Assembly: GCA_032718475.1 (NCBI GenBank)
Contig: JAUCBJ010009137.1
Location: 42,286-106,285, forward strand
DNA length: 64,000 bases
Source of the DNA: Nemertoderma westbladi
Taxonomy: Eukaryota; Xenacoelomorpha; Nemertodermatida; Nemertodermatidae
Direction of reading: 5' to 3'
The position numbers and the translations under genes are program-made. Under the pieces are notes generated by a model. That model was not told where the DNA came from, searched no databases, and saw only the letters and a program-made list of their open reading frames with translations. Shown one piece after another: positions 46,939 through 61,500 of the stretch; the stretch's first letter is position 1; each line of letters opens with the position of its first letter.

Positions 46939-47690
46939 TACTGTTTGTTTAGGCCCTACCAACCATTCTCTGGCAAAGCAAACATTAACTGGTTGGTTTG
47001 CTATTCTATAGGGAGCCACCTAACAAGGAAGTACATACAGTGCCAACTTTATAATCATTCACTGGGTTAGCCGGCTATTACAGCCTCAGCTGAATAACTC
47101 TTCCCATGCTTTCTATGGCGATCTACAAGGTTACTCTCTCTTCTATGTTAATTGACGTGTAAGCTGATTGACAGTTAGTTACACAGTGTGTTGGGTACTA
47201 TTGGATTGCACTGTATTTATAATAATAATTGTTTTATTTTTAAATCTTTCGGCCAACATTAATTCTGTGGAGGCAGTATGCTTATAAGGTGGAATGTTTA
47301 CTCAGCCTCATACTGATACTCTGTAAGGCTAACACTAACATTATAGTTTGAAATATATATATCACTGCTTATTATCTGTATCAGGTTACACACTGTGGCA
47401 TTCTAAATGTTTTATACTGTAGGTGATTGACATTAGTGCAAGCTGAATGACTGTTAGTTCCTTCAGACCATAAGCAAACATTGTTGAGGTAATTTAGTTT
47501 AGTTCACTCTACTGTGCCATTCAACTGAATGAATTTGAGCAATTGCCAAATTACAGAGTGGGATCTCTCTCTGACCATAGGTAAATAGCACTTCCATTCT
47601 GACCATAGGTAAACATTGTTGAGGGAATTTACATTTGATTGATGACTTCCGACTTGCTTAACGGTGTCTTGACGCCGTCTCTAGTTAGGA
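46939..47690. repeat. Extra module of the long satellite unit, copy 1
   Basis: About 750 bp absent from ordinary units (with GGAGCCACCTAACAAGG and TGTGGAGGCAGTATGC). It is nearly identical to 57841-58590. It ends with GACTTGCTTAACGGTGTCTTG, the hairpin module. Confidence 0.85.
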
Positions 47691-50600
47691 ACCGAGAGGT
47701 TCATTACTGTAAGAATTGCTCGTGGCTGGCTGACTGACTGGCTGGCTGACTGACTGATCTACAACCAAATCTACTCTAACGATTTTAATGCAATTTTCAC
47801 AGCGGCTTGTTACCGCGATTCTAAGGTCCCTGGTATGTTCCGCTATTTCGTCCATGAGCCATGGGCTCGAAAAATAGACATAAACGAAAAAACGCCATGG
47901 GCGCATTGGTAAAATAACACCAATAACAGCTGGTGTCGTGATGAAAAATGGCTTATGTAATGCATTTCTACAGAAGGCTTAGTAATAAATCGATGAGGTT
48001 GCCAAGATCATTATACTCAGTACACCCATACTGTTTGTATAGGCCACCACTCTCTGTCAAAGCAAACATTAACTGGTTGGTTTAGTTTGAAATCTTATAT
48101 CGCCTCAGCTGAATTACTCTTCCCAATGCAATCTATGGGAATATCTCACTCTGCTAATATAAGCTGAATGACTGTTAAGTACACAGTGAGTTGGCTACAT
48201 TAATGCCAACATTATTGCAAAATGTTTTATTGTTGGATTACTCTCTGTCAGTCTGCCCTTCAGAACATTGTATAGGGAATTTACTTTTGTTTACTCTACT
48301 GTGCCATTCAGCTGAATGGATTTGAGTGATTGCCAAATTACAGAGTTGGATCATTCTCTGACCATAGATAGGCAAATACATCAAATCTTTTTAAAAAGAT
48401 ACTTTTTCCATGTTTTTTTTTCTGACCAAAAATTTCAAAAAATTTTTTTTCGTAGCCAGTACTGCCAATCATTCGCCATCAAAAATAACGCAAAAATTTT
48501 TTTTTGCAAAATTTTAAATTACTGTAAATTTTTGGCGACTGGGGGGGGGGGGGGGGGTCAGTTTTTTTCGATCCGCTATAACTCCGGAACGCTTTGTCCA
48601 AATTCGATGGGGTTTTTATTTTTCAACTTCATTCGATGTGTTTCAAAACCCCAAACAGCGCCGTTCAAAAATTAATTTTTTTTAGTTCTAAAATTTTACA
48701 AATTTCAAAAAAATTGCAGTATTTTATTAACGCCTTTACGGAATTCGATAGCGTTTTCGATTTTTATATTAAACGCAATATCCTGAATCTCACTAGCCTA
48801 GTTTCGCGTCACCAATGCCAAGACTTCATACTTTTTGAGGAAAATTTTTCTAGAATAATTTTTATTTAATTACATTTATAGCGATTTCTTATTACTGGTT
48901 GCACATGAATTGATGGAGTTTTCAATTTAGTAACTAAACGCGATATCGCGCATCGCACAAGCGAAGTTTCGAAATTCCAAAACGAGGTCTTCACTAGTTG
49001 CAGGTCGATTTTGTTCTAGAATTGAGCAACTAATAATAGATCGAATTTATTAATAAGTGTTGTATGAAATATGATTGTATTTTTACATAATTATTAGTTC
49101 TATACTAATTCTCGTTGTCTCTTTTATTTAAAATAAAAAGTCGGTTCCTTATCGGGCCGCTAGGCCCGTCACTAGTTAGGAACCGAGAGGTTCATTACTG
49201 TAAGAATTGCTCGTGACTGACTGACTGGCTGGCTGGCTGGCTGACTGACTGATCTACAGCCAAAACTACTCTAACGATTTTGATGAAATTTTCACAGCGG
49301 CTAGATACCGCGATTCTAAGGTCCCTGGTATGTTCCGCTATTTCGTCCATGAGCCGTGGGCTCGAAAAATAGACATAAACGAAAAAACGCCATAGGCGCA
49401 ATGGTAAAATAACACCAATAACAGCTGGTGTCGTGATGAAAAATGGCTTATGTAATGGATTTCTACACAAAGCTTAGTATAAATCGATGAGGTTGCCAAG
49501 ATTATTGTACTCAGTACACCCATACTGTTTGTTTAGGCCCTAGGACACTCTGTCAAAGCAAATATTAACTGGTTGGTTTAGTTTGAAATCTATTATCGCC
49601 TCAGCTGAATTACTCTTCCCAATGCATTCTATGGGAATATCTCACTCTGCTAATGTAAGCTGAATGACTGTTACGTACACGGTGAGTTGGCTACATTAAT
49701 GCCAACATCATTGCAAAATGTTTTATTGTTGGATTACTCTGTCAGTCACCCCTTCAGAACATTGTATAGGGAATTTACTTTAGTTTACTCTACTGTGCCA
49801 TTCAGCTGAATGGATTTGAGCGATTGCCAAGTTACAGAGTTGGATCATTCTCTGACCATAGGCAAAGACATCAAATCTTTTTAAAAAGATACTTTTTCCA
49901 TGTTTTTTTTTCTGACCAAAAATTTCAAAAAAATTTTTTTCATAGCCAGTACTGTCAATCGATTTGCCATCAAAAATAACGCAAAAATTTTTTTTTGCAA
50001 AATTTTAAATTACTGTAAATTTTTGGCGACTGGGGGGGGGGTCAATTTTTTTCGATCTGCTATAACTCCGGAACGCTTTGTCCAAATTCGATGGGGTTTT
50101 TATTTTTCAACTTAATTCGATGTCCTCTTTCAGCCTATCCATGTTTCGAAAACCCAAACAGCGCCGTTCAAAAATTAATTTTTTCTAGTTCTAGAATTTT
50201 ACAAATTTCAAAAAAGTTGCAGTATTTTATTAACGCCTGTACGGAATTCGATAGCGTTTTCGATTTTTATATTAAACGCAATATCCTGAATCTCATTAGC
50301 CTAGTTTCGCGTCACCAATGCCAAGACTTCATACTTTTTGAGGAAAATTTTTCTAGAATAATTTTTATTTAATTACATTTATAGCGATTTCTTATTACTG
50401 GTTGCACATGAATTGAGTTTTCAATTTATTAACTAAACACGATATCGCGCATCGCACCAGCGTGGTTTCGAAATTCCAAAACGAGGTCTTCACTAGTTGC
50501 AGGTCGATTTTGTTCCAGAATTGAGCAACTAATAATAGATCGAATTTAATATCAATTATGGTATGAAATATGATTGTATTTTTACATAATGATTAGTTCT

Positions 50601-51033
50601 ATACTAATTATCGTTGTCTCTTTTATTTAAAATAAAAAGTCGGTTCCTTATCAGGCCGCTAGGCCCGTCACTAGTTGCCAAGTTACCGAGTGGAATCTCT
50701 CTCTCTGACCATAGGTAAATAACACTTTCCTTCAGACCATAGGCAAACATTGTTGATGGAATTTACATTTGATTGATGACTTCCGACTTGCTTAACGGCG
50801 TCTTGACGCCGTCTCTAGTTAGCAAGTCGTAGGACTTGATTACTGTAAGAATTGTTGGCTGATTGACTGGCTGACTGACTGGCTGGCTGATCTACAGCCA
50901 AAACTACTCTAACGATTTTGATGAAATTTTCACAGCAGCTAGATACCGCGATTCTAAGGTCCCTGGCATGATCGGCTACTCCGTCCATAGCCTCTGGGCT
51001 CGAAAAATAGAGATAAACGAAAAAACGCCATAG

Positions 51034-51454
51034 GGGCCGTCCAAGTATGACGTCTGCACTTTTCCCCAAAATGTTGACCCCCTCCCTCCCCTAAATCAGA
51101 TGTCATCAGATAGGCGTAGACCCCCCCCCCCCCCCCCTAAATCAGATTTAAAAAAAATTTTGTAATAAACTATTATATTATGAAGATTATTTATAATCAC
51201 TTCTAAATCATTCAAATCGTCCTAATCACTGAAACATGGTGACTGGTAACTGAAACAGAAGGTTGTGCTACGGGCCTTCGGGGGCTTCGAACAATTAAAA
51301 TTTACTCTTCTGCTATATCTCTTCTAGCACCTATAAATGAACATGCTGACGTCAGATTTTGGCTGACCCCCTCCCCTCCCCTCATCAGCACGTCATCAGA
51401 TTTTCCCAACCCCCCTCCCCCCCCTAAAGTGCTGACGTCATACTTGGACGGCCC
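51034..51454. mobile_element. MITE, 421 bp, in a satellite unit
   Basis: The left end GGGCCGTCCAAGTATGACG is matched by its exact complement at the right end, with inverted ends of about 21 bp. CATAG flanks it on both sides (51029-51033 and 51455-51459), and other satellite units read CGCCATAGGCGC uninterrupted, which proves insertion. The interior has C-rich runs with TCAGATGTCATCAGAT-type words and no ORF. The superfamily is not assigned. Confidence 0.9.
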
Positions 51455-54400
51455 CATAGGCGCAATGGTAAAATAACACCAATGACAGCTTGTTGATTGA
51501 TGACTTCCGACTTGCTTAACGGCGTCTTGACGCCGTCTCTAGTTAGGAACCGAGAGGTTCATTACTGTAAGAATTGTTGGCTGACTGGCTGGCTGGTTAA
51601 TCTATAGCCAAAACTACTCTAACGATTTTGATGAAATTTTCACAGCGGCTGGATACCGCGATTCTAAGGTCCCTGGTATGTTCCGCTATTTCGTCCATGA
51701 GCCGTGGGCTCGAAAAATAGACATAAACGAAAAAACGCCATAGGCGCAATGGTAAAATAACACCAATAACAGCTGGTGTCGTGATGAAAAATGGCTTATG
51801 TAATGGATTTCTACACAAGGCTTAGTATAAATCGATGAGGTTGCCAAGATTATTGTACTTAGTACACCCATACTGTTTGTTTAGGCCCTAGGACACTCTG
51901 TCAAAGCAAATATTAACTGGTTGGTTTAGTTAGAAATCTATTATCGCCTCAGCTGAATTACTCTTCCCAATGCATTCTATGAGAATATCTCACTCTGCTA
52001 ATGTAAGCTGAATGACTTTAAGTACACAGTGTGTTGGCTACATTAATGTCAACATTATTGCAAAATGTTTTATTGTTGGACTCTCTGTCAGTCTCCCCTT
52101 CAGAACATTGTATAGGGAATATACTTTAGTTTACTCTACTGTGCCATTCAGCTGAATGGATTTGAGCGATTGCCAAGTTACAGAGTTGGATCATTCTCTG
52201 ACCATAGGCAAAGACATCAAATCTTTTTAAGAATATACTTTTTCCATGTTTTTTTTTCTGACCAAAAATTTCAAAAAAAATTTTTCGTAGCCAGTACTGC
52301 CAATCGATTCGCCATCAAAAATAACGCAAAAATTTTTTTTTGCAAAATTTTAAATTACTGTAAATTTTTGGCGACTGGGGGGGGTCAATTTTTTTCGATC
52401 CGCTATAACTCCGGAACGCTTTGTCCAAATTCGATGGGGTTTTCATTTTTCAACTTAATTCGATGTCCTCTTTCAGCCTATCCATGTTTCGAAACCCCAA
52501 ACAGCGCCGTTCAAAAATTATTTTTTTCTAGTTCTAGAATTTTACAAATTTCAAAAAAGTTGCAGTATTTTATTAACGCCTTTACGGAATTCGATAGCGT
52601 TTTCGATTTTTATATTAAACGCAATATCCTGAATCTCACTAGCCTAGTTTCGCGTCACCAATGCCAAGACTTCATACTTTTTGAGGAAAATTTTTCTAGA
52701 ATAATTTTTATTTAATTACATTTATCGCGATTTCTTATTACTGGTTGCACATGAATTGATGGAGTTTTCAATTTATTAACTAAACACGATATCGCGCATC
52801 GCACCAGCGTGGTTTCGAAATTACCAAAACGAGGTCTTCACTAGTTGCAGGTCGATTTTGTTCTAGAATTGAGCAACTAATAATATATCGAATTTATTAA
52901 TAATTATTGTATGAAATATGATTGTATTTTTACATAACTATTAGTTCTATACTAATTCTCGTTGTCTCTTTTATTTAAAATAAAAAGTCGGTTCCTTATC
53001 GGGCCACTAGGCCCGTCACTAGTTAGGAACCGAGAGGTTCATTACTGTAAGAATTGTTTGCTGATTGATTGACTGGCTGACTGACTGATCTACAGCCAAA
53101 ACTACTCTAACGATTTTGATGAAATTTTCACAGCGGCTAGATACCGCGATTCTAAGGTCCCTGGTATGTTCCGCTATTTCGTCCATGAGCCGTGGGCTCG
53201 AAAAATAGACATAAACGAAAAAACGCCATAGGCGCAATGGTAAAATAACACCAATGACAGCTGGTGTCGTGATGAAAAATGGCTTATGTAATGCATTTCT
53301 ACAGAAGGCTTAGTATAAATCGATGAGGTTGCCAAGATTATTGTACTTAGTACACCCATACTGTTTGTTTAGGCCCTGCACTCTCTGTCAAAGCAAACAT
53401 TAAATGGTGGTTGGTTTAGTTTGAAATCTATTATCGCCTCAGCTGAATTACTCTTCCCAATGCATTCTATGAGAATATCTCACTCTGCTAATGTAAGCTG
53501 AATGACAGTTACATAGACAGTGAGTTGGCTACATTAATGCAAACATTATTGCAAAATGTTTTATTGGTTGGATTACTCTCTGTCAGTCTCCCCTTCAGAA
53601 CATTGTATAGGGAATTTACTTTAGTTTACTCTAATGTGCCATTCAGCTGAATGGATTTGAGCGATTGCCAAGTTACAGAGTTGGATCATTCTCTGACCAT
53701 AGGCAAAGACATCAAATCTTTTTAAAAATATACTTTTTCTGTTTTTTTTTCTGACCAAAAATTTCAAAAAAAATTTTTTCGTAGCCAGTACTGCCAATCG
53801 ATTCGCCATCAAAAATAACGCAAAAAAATTTTTTTGCAAAATTTTAAATTACTGTAAATTTTTGGCGACTGGGGGGGGTCCATTTTTTTCGATCCGCTAT
53901 AACTCCGGAACGCTTTGTCCAAATTCGATGGGGTTTTCATTTTTCAACTTAATTCGATGTCCTCTTTCAGCCTATCCATGTTTCCAAACCCCAAACAGCG
54001 CCGTTCAAAAATTAATTTTTTCCAGTTCTAGAATTTTACAAATTTCAAAAAAGTTGCAGTATTTTATTAACGCCTTTACGAAATTTGATAGCGTTTTCGA
54101 TTTTTATATTAAACGCAATATCCTGAATCTCACTAGCCTAGTTTCGCGTCACCAATGCCAAGACTTCATACTTTTTGAGGTAAATTTTTCTAGAATAATT
54201 TTTATTTAATTACATTTATCGCGATTTCTTATTACTGGTTGCACATGAATTGATGGAGTTATCAATTTATTAACTAAACACGATATCGCGCATCGCACCA
54301 GCGTGGTTTCGAAATTCCAAAACGAGTTCTTCACTAGTTGCAGGTCGATTTTGTTCTAGAATTGAGCAACTAATAATAGATCGAATTTATTAATAATTAT

Positions 54401-57400
54401 TGTATGAAATGTGATTGTATTTTTACATAATTATTAGTTCTATACTAATTCTCGTTGTCTCTTTTATTTAAAATAAAAAGTCGGTTCCTTATCGGGCCGC
54501 TAGGCCCGTCACTAGTTAGGAACCGAGAGGTTCATTACTGTAAGAATTGTTGGCTGACTGGCTAATCTACAGCCAAAACTACTCTAACGATTTTGATGAA
54601 ATTTTCACAGCGGCTAGATACCGCGATTCTAAGGTCCCTGGTATGTTCCGCTATTTCGTCCATGAGCCGTGGGCTCGAAAAATAGACATAAACGAAAAAA
54701 CGCCATTGGCGCAATGGTAAAATAACACCAATAACAGCTGGTGTCGTGATGAAAAATGGCTTATGTAATGCATTTCTACAGAAGGCTTAGTAATAAATCG
54801 ATGAGGTTGCAAAGATTATTATACTCAGTACACCCATACTGTTTGTATAGGCCACCACTCTCTGTCAAAGCAAACATTAACTCGTTGGTTTAGTTTGAAA
54901 TCTAATATTGCCTCAGCTGAATTACTCTTCCCAATGCGTTCTATGCGAATATCTCACTCTGCTAATGTAAGCTGAATGACTTAAGTACACAGTGTGTTGG
55001 CTACATTAATGCCAACATTATTGCAAAATGTTTTATTGTTGGAATACTCTCTGTCAGTCTCCCCTTCAGAACATTGTATAGGGAATTTACTTTAGTTTAC
55101 TCTACTGTGCCATTCAGCTGAATGGATTTGAGCGATTGCCAAGTACAGAGTTGGATCATTCTCTGACCATCATCAAAGACATCAAATCTTTTTAAAAATA
55201 TACTTTTTCCATGTTTTTTTTCTGACCAAAAATTTCAAAAAAAAATTTTTGTAGCCAGTACTGCCAATCGATTCGCCATCAAAAATAACGCAAAAATTTT
55301 TTTTTGCAAAATTTTAAATTACTGTAAATTTTTGGCGACTGGGGGGGGGTCAATTTTTTTCGATCCGCTATAACTCCGGAACGCTTTGTCCAAATTCGAT
55401 GGGGTTTTCATTTTTCAACTTAATTCGATGTCCTCTTTCAGCCTATCCATGTTTTGAAACACCAAACAGCGCCGTTCAAAAATTATTTTTTTCTAGTTCT
55501 AGAATTTTACAAATTTCAAAAAAGTTGCAGTATTTTATTAACGCCTTTACGGAATTCGATAGCGTTTTCGATTTTTATATTACACGCAATATCCTGAATC
55601 TCACTAGCCTAGTTTCACGCCACCAATGCCAAGACTTCATACTTTTTGAGGAAAATTTTTCTAGAATAATTTTTATTTAATTACATTTATCGCGATTTCT
55701 TATTACTGGATGCACATGAATTGATGGAGTTATCAATTTATTAACTAAACACGATATCGCGCATCGCACTAGCGTGGTTTCGAAATTCCAAAACGAGGTC
55801 TTCACTAGTTGCAGGTCGATTTTGTTCTAGAATGGAGCAACTAATAATAGATCGAATTTATTAATAATTATTGTATGAAATATGATTGTATTTTTACATA
55901 ATTATTAGTTCTATACTAATTCTCGTTGTCTCTTTTATTTAAAATAAAAAGTCGGTTCCTTATCGGGCCGCTAGGCCCGTCACTAGTTAGGAACCGAGAG
56001 GTTCATTACTGTAAGAATTGCTCGTGGCTGGCTGACTGATTCATTGATTGACTGACCTACAGCCAAAACTACACTAACGATTTTGATGAAATTTTCACAG
56101 CGGCTAGATACCGCGATTCTAAGGTCCCTGGTATGTTCCGCTATTTCGTCCATGAGCCGTGGGCTCGAAAAATAGACATAAACGAAAAACGCCATAGGCG
56201 CAATGGTAAAATAACACCAATAACAGCTGGTGTCGTGATGAAAAATGGCTTATGTAATGGATTTCTACACAAGGCTTAGTATAAATCGATGAGGTTGCCA
56301 AGATTATTGTACTTAGTACACCCATACTGTTTGTTTAGGCCCTAGGACACTCTGTCAAAGCAAATATTAACTGGTTGGTTTAGTTTGAAATCTATTATCG
56401 CCTCAGCTGAATTACTCTTCCCAATGCACTCTATAGGAATATCTCCCTCTGCTAATGTAAGCTGAATGACTTAAGTACACAGTGTGTTGGCTACATTAAT
56501 GTCAACATTATTGCAAAATGTTTTATTGTTGGATTACTCTCTGTTAGTCTCCACTTCAGAACATTGTATAGGGAATTTACTTTAGTTTACTCTACTGTGC
56601 CATTCAGCTGAATGGATTTGAGCGATTGCCAAGTTACAGAGTTGGATCATTCTCTGACCATTAGGCAAAGACATCAAATCTTTTTAAAAATATACTTTTT
56701 CCATGTTTTATTTTCTGACCAAAAATTTCAAAAAAAAGTTTTCATAGCCAGTACTGTCAATCGATTTGCCATCAAAAATAACGCTAAAATTTTTTTTTGC
56801 AAAATTTTAAATTACTGTAAATTTTTGGCGACTGGGGGGGGGGGGGGGTAAATTTTTTTCGATCTGCTATATCTCCGGAACGCTTTGTCCAAATTCGATG
56901 GGGTTTTTATTTTTCAACTTAATTCGATGTCCTCTTTCAGCCTATCCATGCTTCGAAACCCCAAACAGCGCCGTTCAAAAATTAATTTTTTCTAGTTCTA
57001 GAATTTTACAAATTTCAAAAAAGTTGCAGTATTTCATTAACGCCTTTACCGAATTCGATAGCGTTTTCGATTTTTACATTAAACGCAATATCCTGAATCT
57101 CACTAGCCTAGTTTCGCGTCACCAATGCCAAGACTTCGTACTTTTTGAGGAAAATTTTTCTAGAATAATGTTTATTTAATTACATTTATCGCGATTTCTT
57201 ATTACTGGTTGCACATGAATTGATGGAGTTTTCAATTTATTAACTAAACACGATATCGCGCATCGCACCAGCGTGGTTTCGAAATTCCAAAACGAGGTCT
57301 TCACTGGTTGCAGGTCGATTTTGTTCTAGAATTGAGCAACTAATAATAGATCGAATTTATTAATAATTATTGTATGAAATATGATTGTATTTTTACATAA

Positions 57401-57840
57401 TTATTAGTTCTATACTAATTCTCGTTGTCTCTTTTATTATTTAAAATAAAAAGTCGGTTCCTTATCGGGCCGCTTGGCCCATCACTAATTAGCAAGTCGT
57501 TAGACTTGATTACTTTAAGAATTGTTGACTGACTGGCTGGCTGGCTGACTGACTGGCTGACTGACTGATCTACAGCCAAAACTACTCTAACGATTTTGAT
57601 GAAATTTTCACAGCATCTAGATACCGCGATTCTAAGGTCCCTGGCATGATCGGCTACTCCGTCCATAGCCTCTGGGCTCGAAAAATAGAGATAAACGAAA
57701 AAAACGCCACAGGCGCAATGGTAAAATAACACCCATGACAGCTGGTGTCCTGATGAAAAATGGCTTATATAATGGATTTCTACACAAGGCTTAGTATAAA
57801 TCGATGAGGTTGCCAAGATTATTATACTTAGTACACCCAT

Positions 57841-58590
57841 ACTGTTTGTTTAGGCCCTACCAACCATTCTCTGGCAAAGCAAACATTAACTGGTTGGTTT
57901 GCTATTCTATAGGGAGCCACCTAACAAGGAAGTACATACAGTGCCAACTTTATAATCATTCACTGGGTTAGCCGGCTCTTACAGCCTCAGCTGAATAACT
58001 CTTCCCAATGCTTTCTATGGCGATCTACAAGGTTACTCTCTCTTCTATGTTAATTGACGTGTAAGCTGATTGACTGTTAGTTACACAGTGTGTTGGGTAC
58101 TATTGGATTGCACTGTATTTATAATAATAATTGTTTTATTTTTAAATCTTTCGGCCAACATTAATTCTGTGGAGGCAGTATGCTTATAAGGTGGAATGTT
58201 TACTCAGCCTCATACTGATACTCTGTAAGGCTAACACTAACATTATAGTTTGAAATATATATATCACTGCTTATTATCTGTATCAGGTTACACACTGTGG
58301 CATTTTAAATGTTTTATACTGTAGGTGATTGACATTAGTGTAAGCTGAATGACTGTTAGTTCCTTCAGACCATAAGCAAACATTGTTGAGGTAATTTAGT
58401 TTAGTTCACTCTACTGTGCCATTCAACTGAATGAATTTGAGCAATTGCCAAATTACAGAGTGGGATCTCTCTCTGACCATAGGTAAATAGCACTTCCATT
58501 CTGACCATAGGTAAACATTGTTGAGGGAATTTACATTTGATTGATGACTTCCGACTTGCTTAACGGCGTCTTGACGCCGTCTCTAGTTAG
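57841..58590. repeat. Extra module of the long satellite unit, copy 2
   Basis: Counterpart of 46939-47690, displaced by about 10.9 kb. It differs at only a few positions by eye and carries the intact hairpin ACGGCGTC-TT-GACGCCGT at 58562-58579. Confidence 0.85.
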
Positions 58591-61500
58591 GAACCGAGAG
58601 GTTCATTACTGTAAGAATTGTTGGCTGATTGATTGATTGATTGATTGACTGGCTAATCTATAGCCAAAACTACTCTAACGATTTATTTTCACAGCGGCTA
58701 GATACCACGATTCTAAGGTCCCTGGTATGTTCCGCTATTTCGTCCATGAGCCGTGGGCTCGAAAAATAGATATAAACGAAAAAACGCCATAGGCGCAATG
58801 GTAAAATAACAGCAATAACAGCTGGTGTCGTGATGAAAAATGGCTTATGTAATGGATTTCTACACAAGGCTTAGTATAAATCGATGAGGTTGCCAAGATT
58901 ATTGTACTTAGTACACCCATACTGTTTGTTTAGGCCCTAGGACACTCTGTCAAAGCAAATATTAACTGGTTGGTTTAATTTGAAATCTAATATCGCCTCA
59001 GCTGAATTACTCTTCCCAATGCAATCTATGGGAATATCTCACTCTGCTAATGTAAGCTGAATGACTGTTACGTACACAGTGAGTTGGCTACATTAATGTC
59101 AACATTATTGCAAAATGTTTTATTGTTGGATTACTCTCTGTCAGTCTCCCCTTCAGAACATTGTATAGTGAATTTACTTTAGTTTACTCTACTGTGCCAT
59201 TCAGCTGAATGGATTTGAGCGATTGCCAAGTTACAGAGTTGGATCATTATCTGACCATAGGCAAAGACATCAAATATTTTTAAAAAGATACTTTTTCCAT
59301 GTTTTTTTTTCTTACCAAATATTTCAAAAAAAAATTTTTCATAGCCAGTACTGTCAATCGATTTGCCATCAAAAATAACGCAAAAAATTTTTTTTGCAAA
59401 ATTTTAAATTACTGTAAATTTTTGGCGACTGGGGGGGGGGGGGTCAATTTTTTTCGATCCGCTATAACTCCGGAACGCTTTGTCCAAATTCGATGGGGTT
59501 TTTATTTTTCAACTTAATTCGATGTCCTCTTTCAGCCTATCCATGTTTCGAAAACCCAAACAGCGCCGTTCAAAAATTAATTTTTTCTAGTTCTAGAATT
59601 TTACAAATTTCAAAAAAGTTGCAGTATTTTATTAACGCCTGTACGGAATTCGATAGCGTTTTCGATTTTTATATTAAACGCAATATCCTGAATCTCACTA
59701 GCCTAGTTTCGCGTCACCAACGCCAAGACTTCATACTTTTTGAGGAAAATTTTTCTAGAATAATTTTTATTTAATTACATTTATCGCGATTTCTTTTACT
59801 GGTTGCACATGAATTGATGGAGTTTTCCATTTATTAACTAAACACGATATCGCGCATCGCACCAGCGTGGTTTCGAAATTCCAAAACGAGGTCTTCACTA
59901 GTTGCAGGTCGATTTTGTTCTAGAATTGAGTAACTAATAATAGATCGAATTTATTAATAATTATTGTATAAAATATGATTGTATTTTTACATAATTATTA
60001 GTTCTATAATAATTCTCGTTGTCTCTTTTATTTGAAATAAAAAGTCGGTTCCTTATCGGGCCGCTAGGCCCGTCACTAGTTAGGAACCGAGAGGTTCATT
60101 ACTGTAAGAATTGCTCGTGGCTGGCTGGCTGACTGACTGGCTGGCTGGCTGACTGGCTGGCTGATCTTGCCAAGAATATTGTACTTAGTACACCCATACT
60201 GTTTGTTTAGGCCCTAGAACACTCTGTCAAAGCAAATATTAACGGGTTGGTTTAGTTTGAAATCTAATATCGCCTCAGCTGAATTACTCTTCCCAATGCA
60301 ATATATGGAAATATCTCACTCTGCTAATGTAAGCTGAATGACTGTCATAGTACACAGTGAGTTGGCTACATTAATGCCAACATTATTGCAAAATGTTTTA
60401 TTGTTGGATTACTCTCTGTCAGTCACCCCTTCAGAACATTGTATAGGGAATTTACTTTAGTTTACTCTACTGTGCCATTCAGCTGAATGGATTTGAGCGA
60501 TTGCCAAGTTACAGAGTTGGATCATTCTCTGACCATAGGCAAAGACATCAAATCTTTTTAAGAATATACTTTTTCCATGTTTTTTTTCTGACCAAAAATT
60601 TCAAAAAAAATTTTTCGTAGCCAGTACTGCCAATCGATTCGCCATCAAAAATAACGCAAAAAATTTTTTTTGCAAAATTTTAAATTACTGTAAATTTTTG
60701 GCGACTGGGGGGGGTCAATTTTTTTCGATCCGCTATAACTCCGGAACGCTTTGTCCAAATTCGATGGGGTTTTCATTTTTCAACTTAATTCGATGTCCTC
60801 TTTCAGCCTATCCATGTTTCGAAACCCCAAACAGCGCCGTTCAAAAATTATTTTTTTCTAGTTCTAGAATTTTACAAATTTCAAAAAAGTTGCAGTATTT
60901 TATTAACGCCTTTACGGAATTCGATAGCGTTTTCGATTTTTATATTAAACGCAATATCCTGAATCTCACTAGCCTAGTTTCGCGTCACCAATGCCAAGAT
61001 TTCATACTTTTTGAGGAAAATTTTTCTAGAATAATTTTTATTTAATTACATTTATCGCGATTTCTTATTACTGATTGCACATGAATTGATGGAGTTTTCA
61101 ATTTATTAACTAAACACGATATTGCGCATCGCACCAGCGTGGTTTCGAAATTCCAAAACGAGGTCTTCACTAGTTGCAGGTCGATTTTGTTCTAGAATTG
61201 AGCAACTAATAATGGATCGAATTTATTAATAATTATTGTATGAAATATGATTGTATTTTTACATAATTATTAGTTCTATACTAATTCTCGTTGTCTCTTT
61301 TATTTAAAATAAAAAGTCGGTTCCTTATCGGGCCGCTAGGCCCGTCACTAGTTAGGAACCGAGAGGTTCATTACTGTAAGAATTGTTGGCTGATTGACTG
61401 GCTGGCTGACTGACTGACTGATCTACAGCCAAAACTACTCTAACGATTTTGATGAAATTTTTACAGCAGCTAGATACCGCGATTCTAAGGTCCCTGGCAT

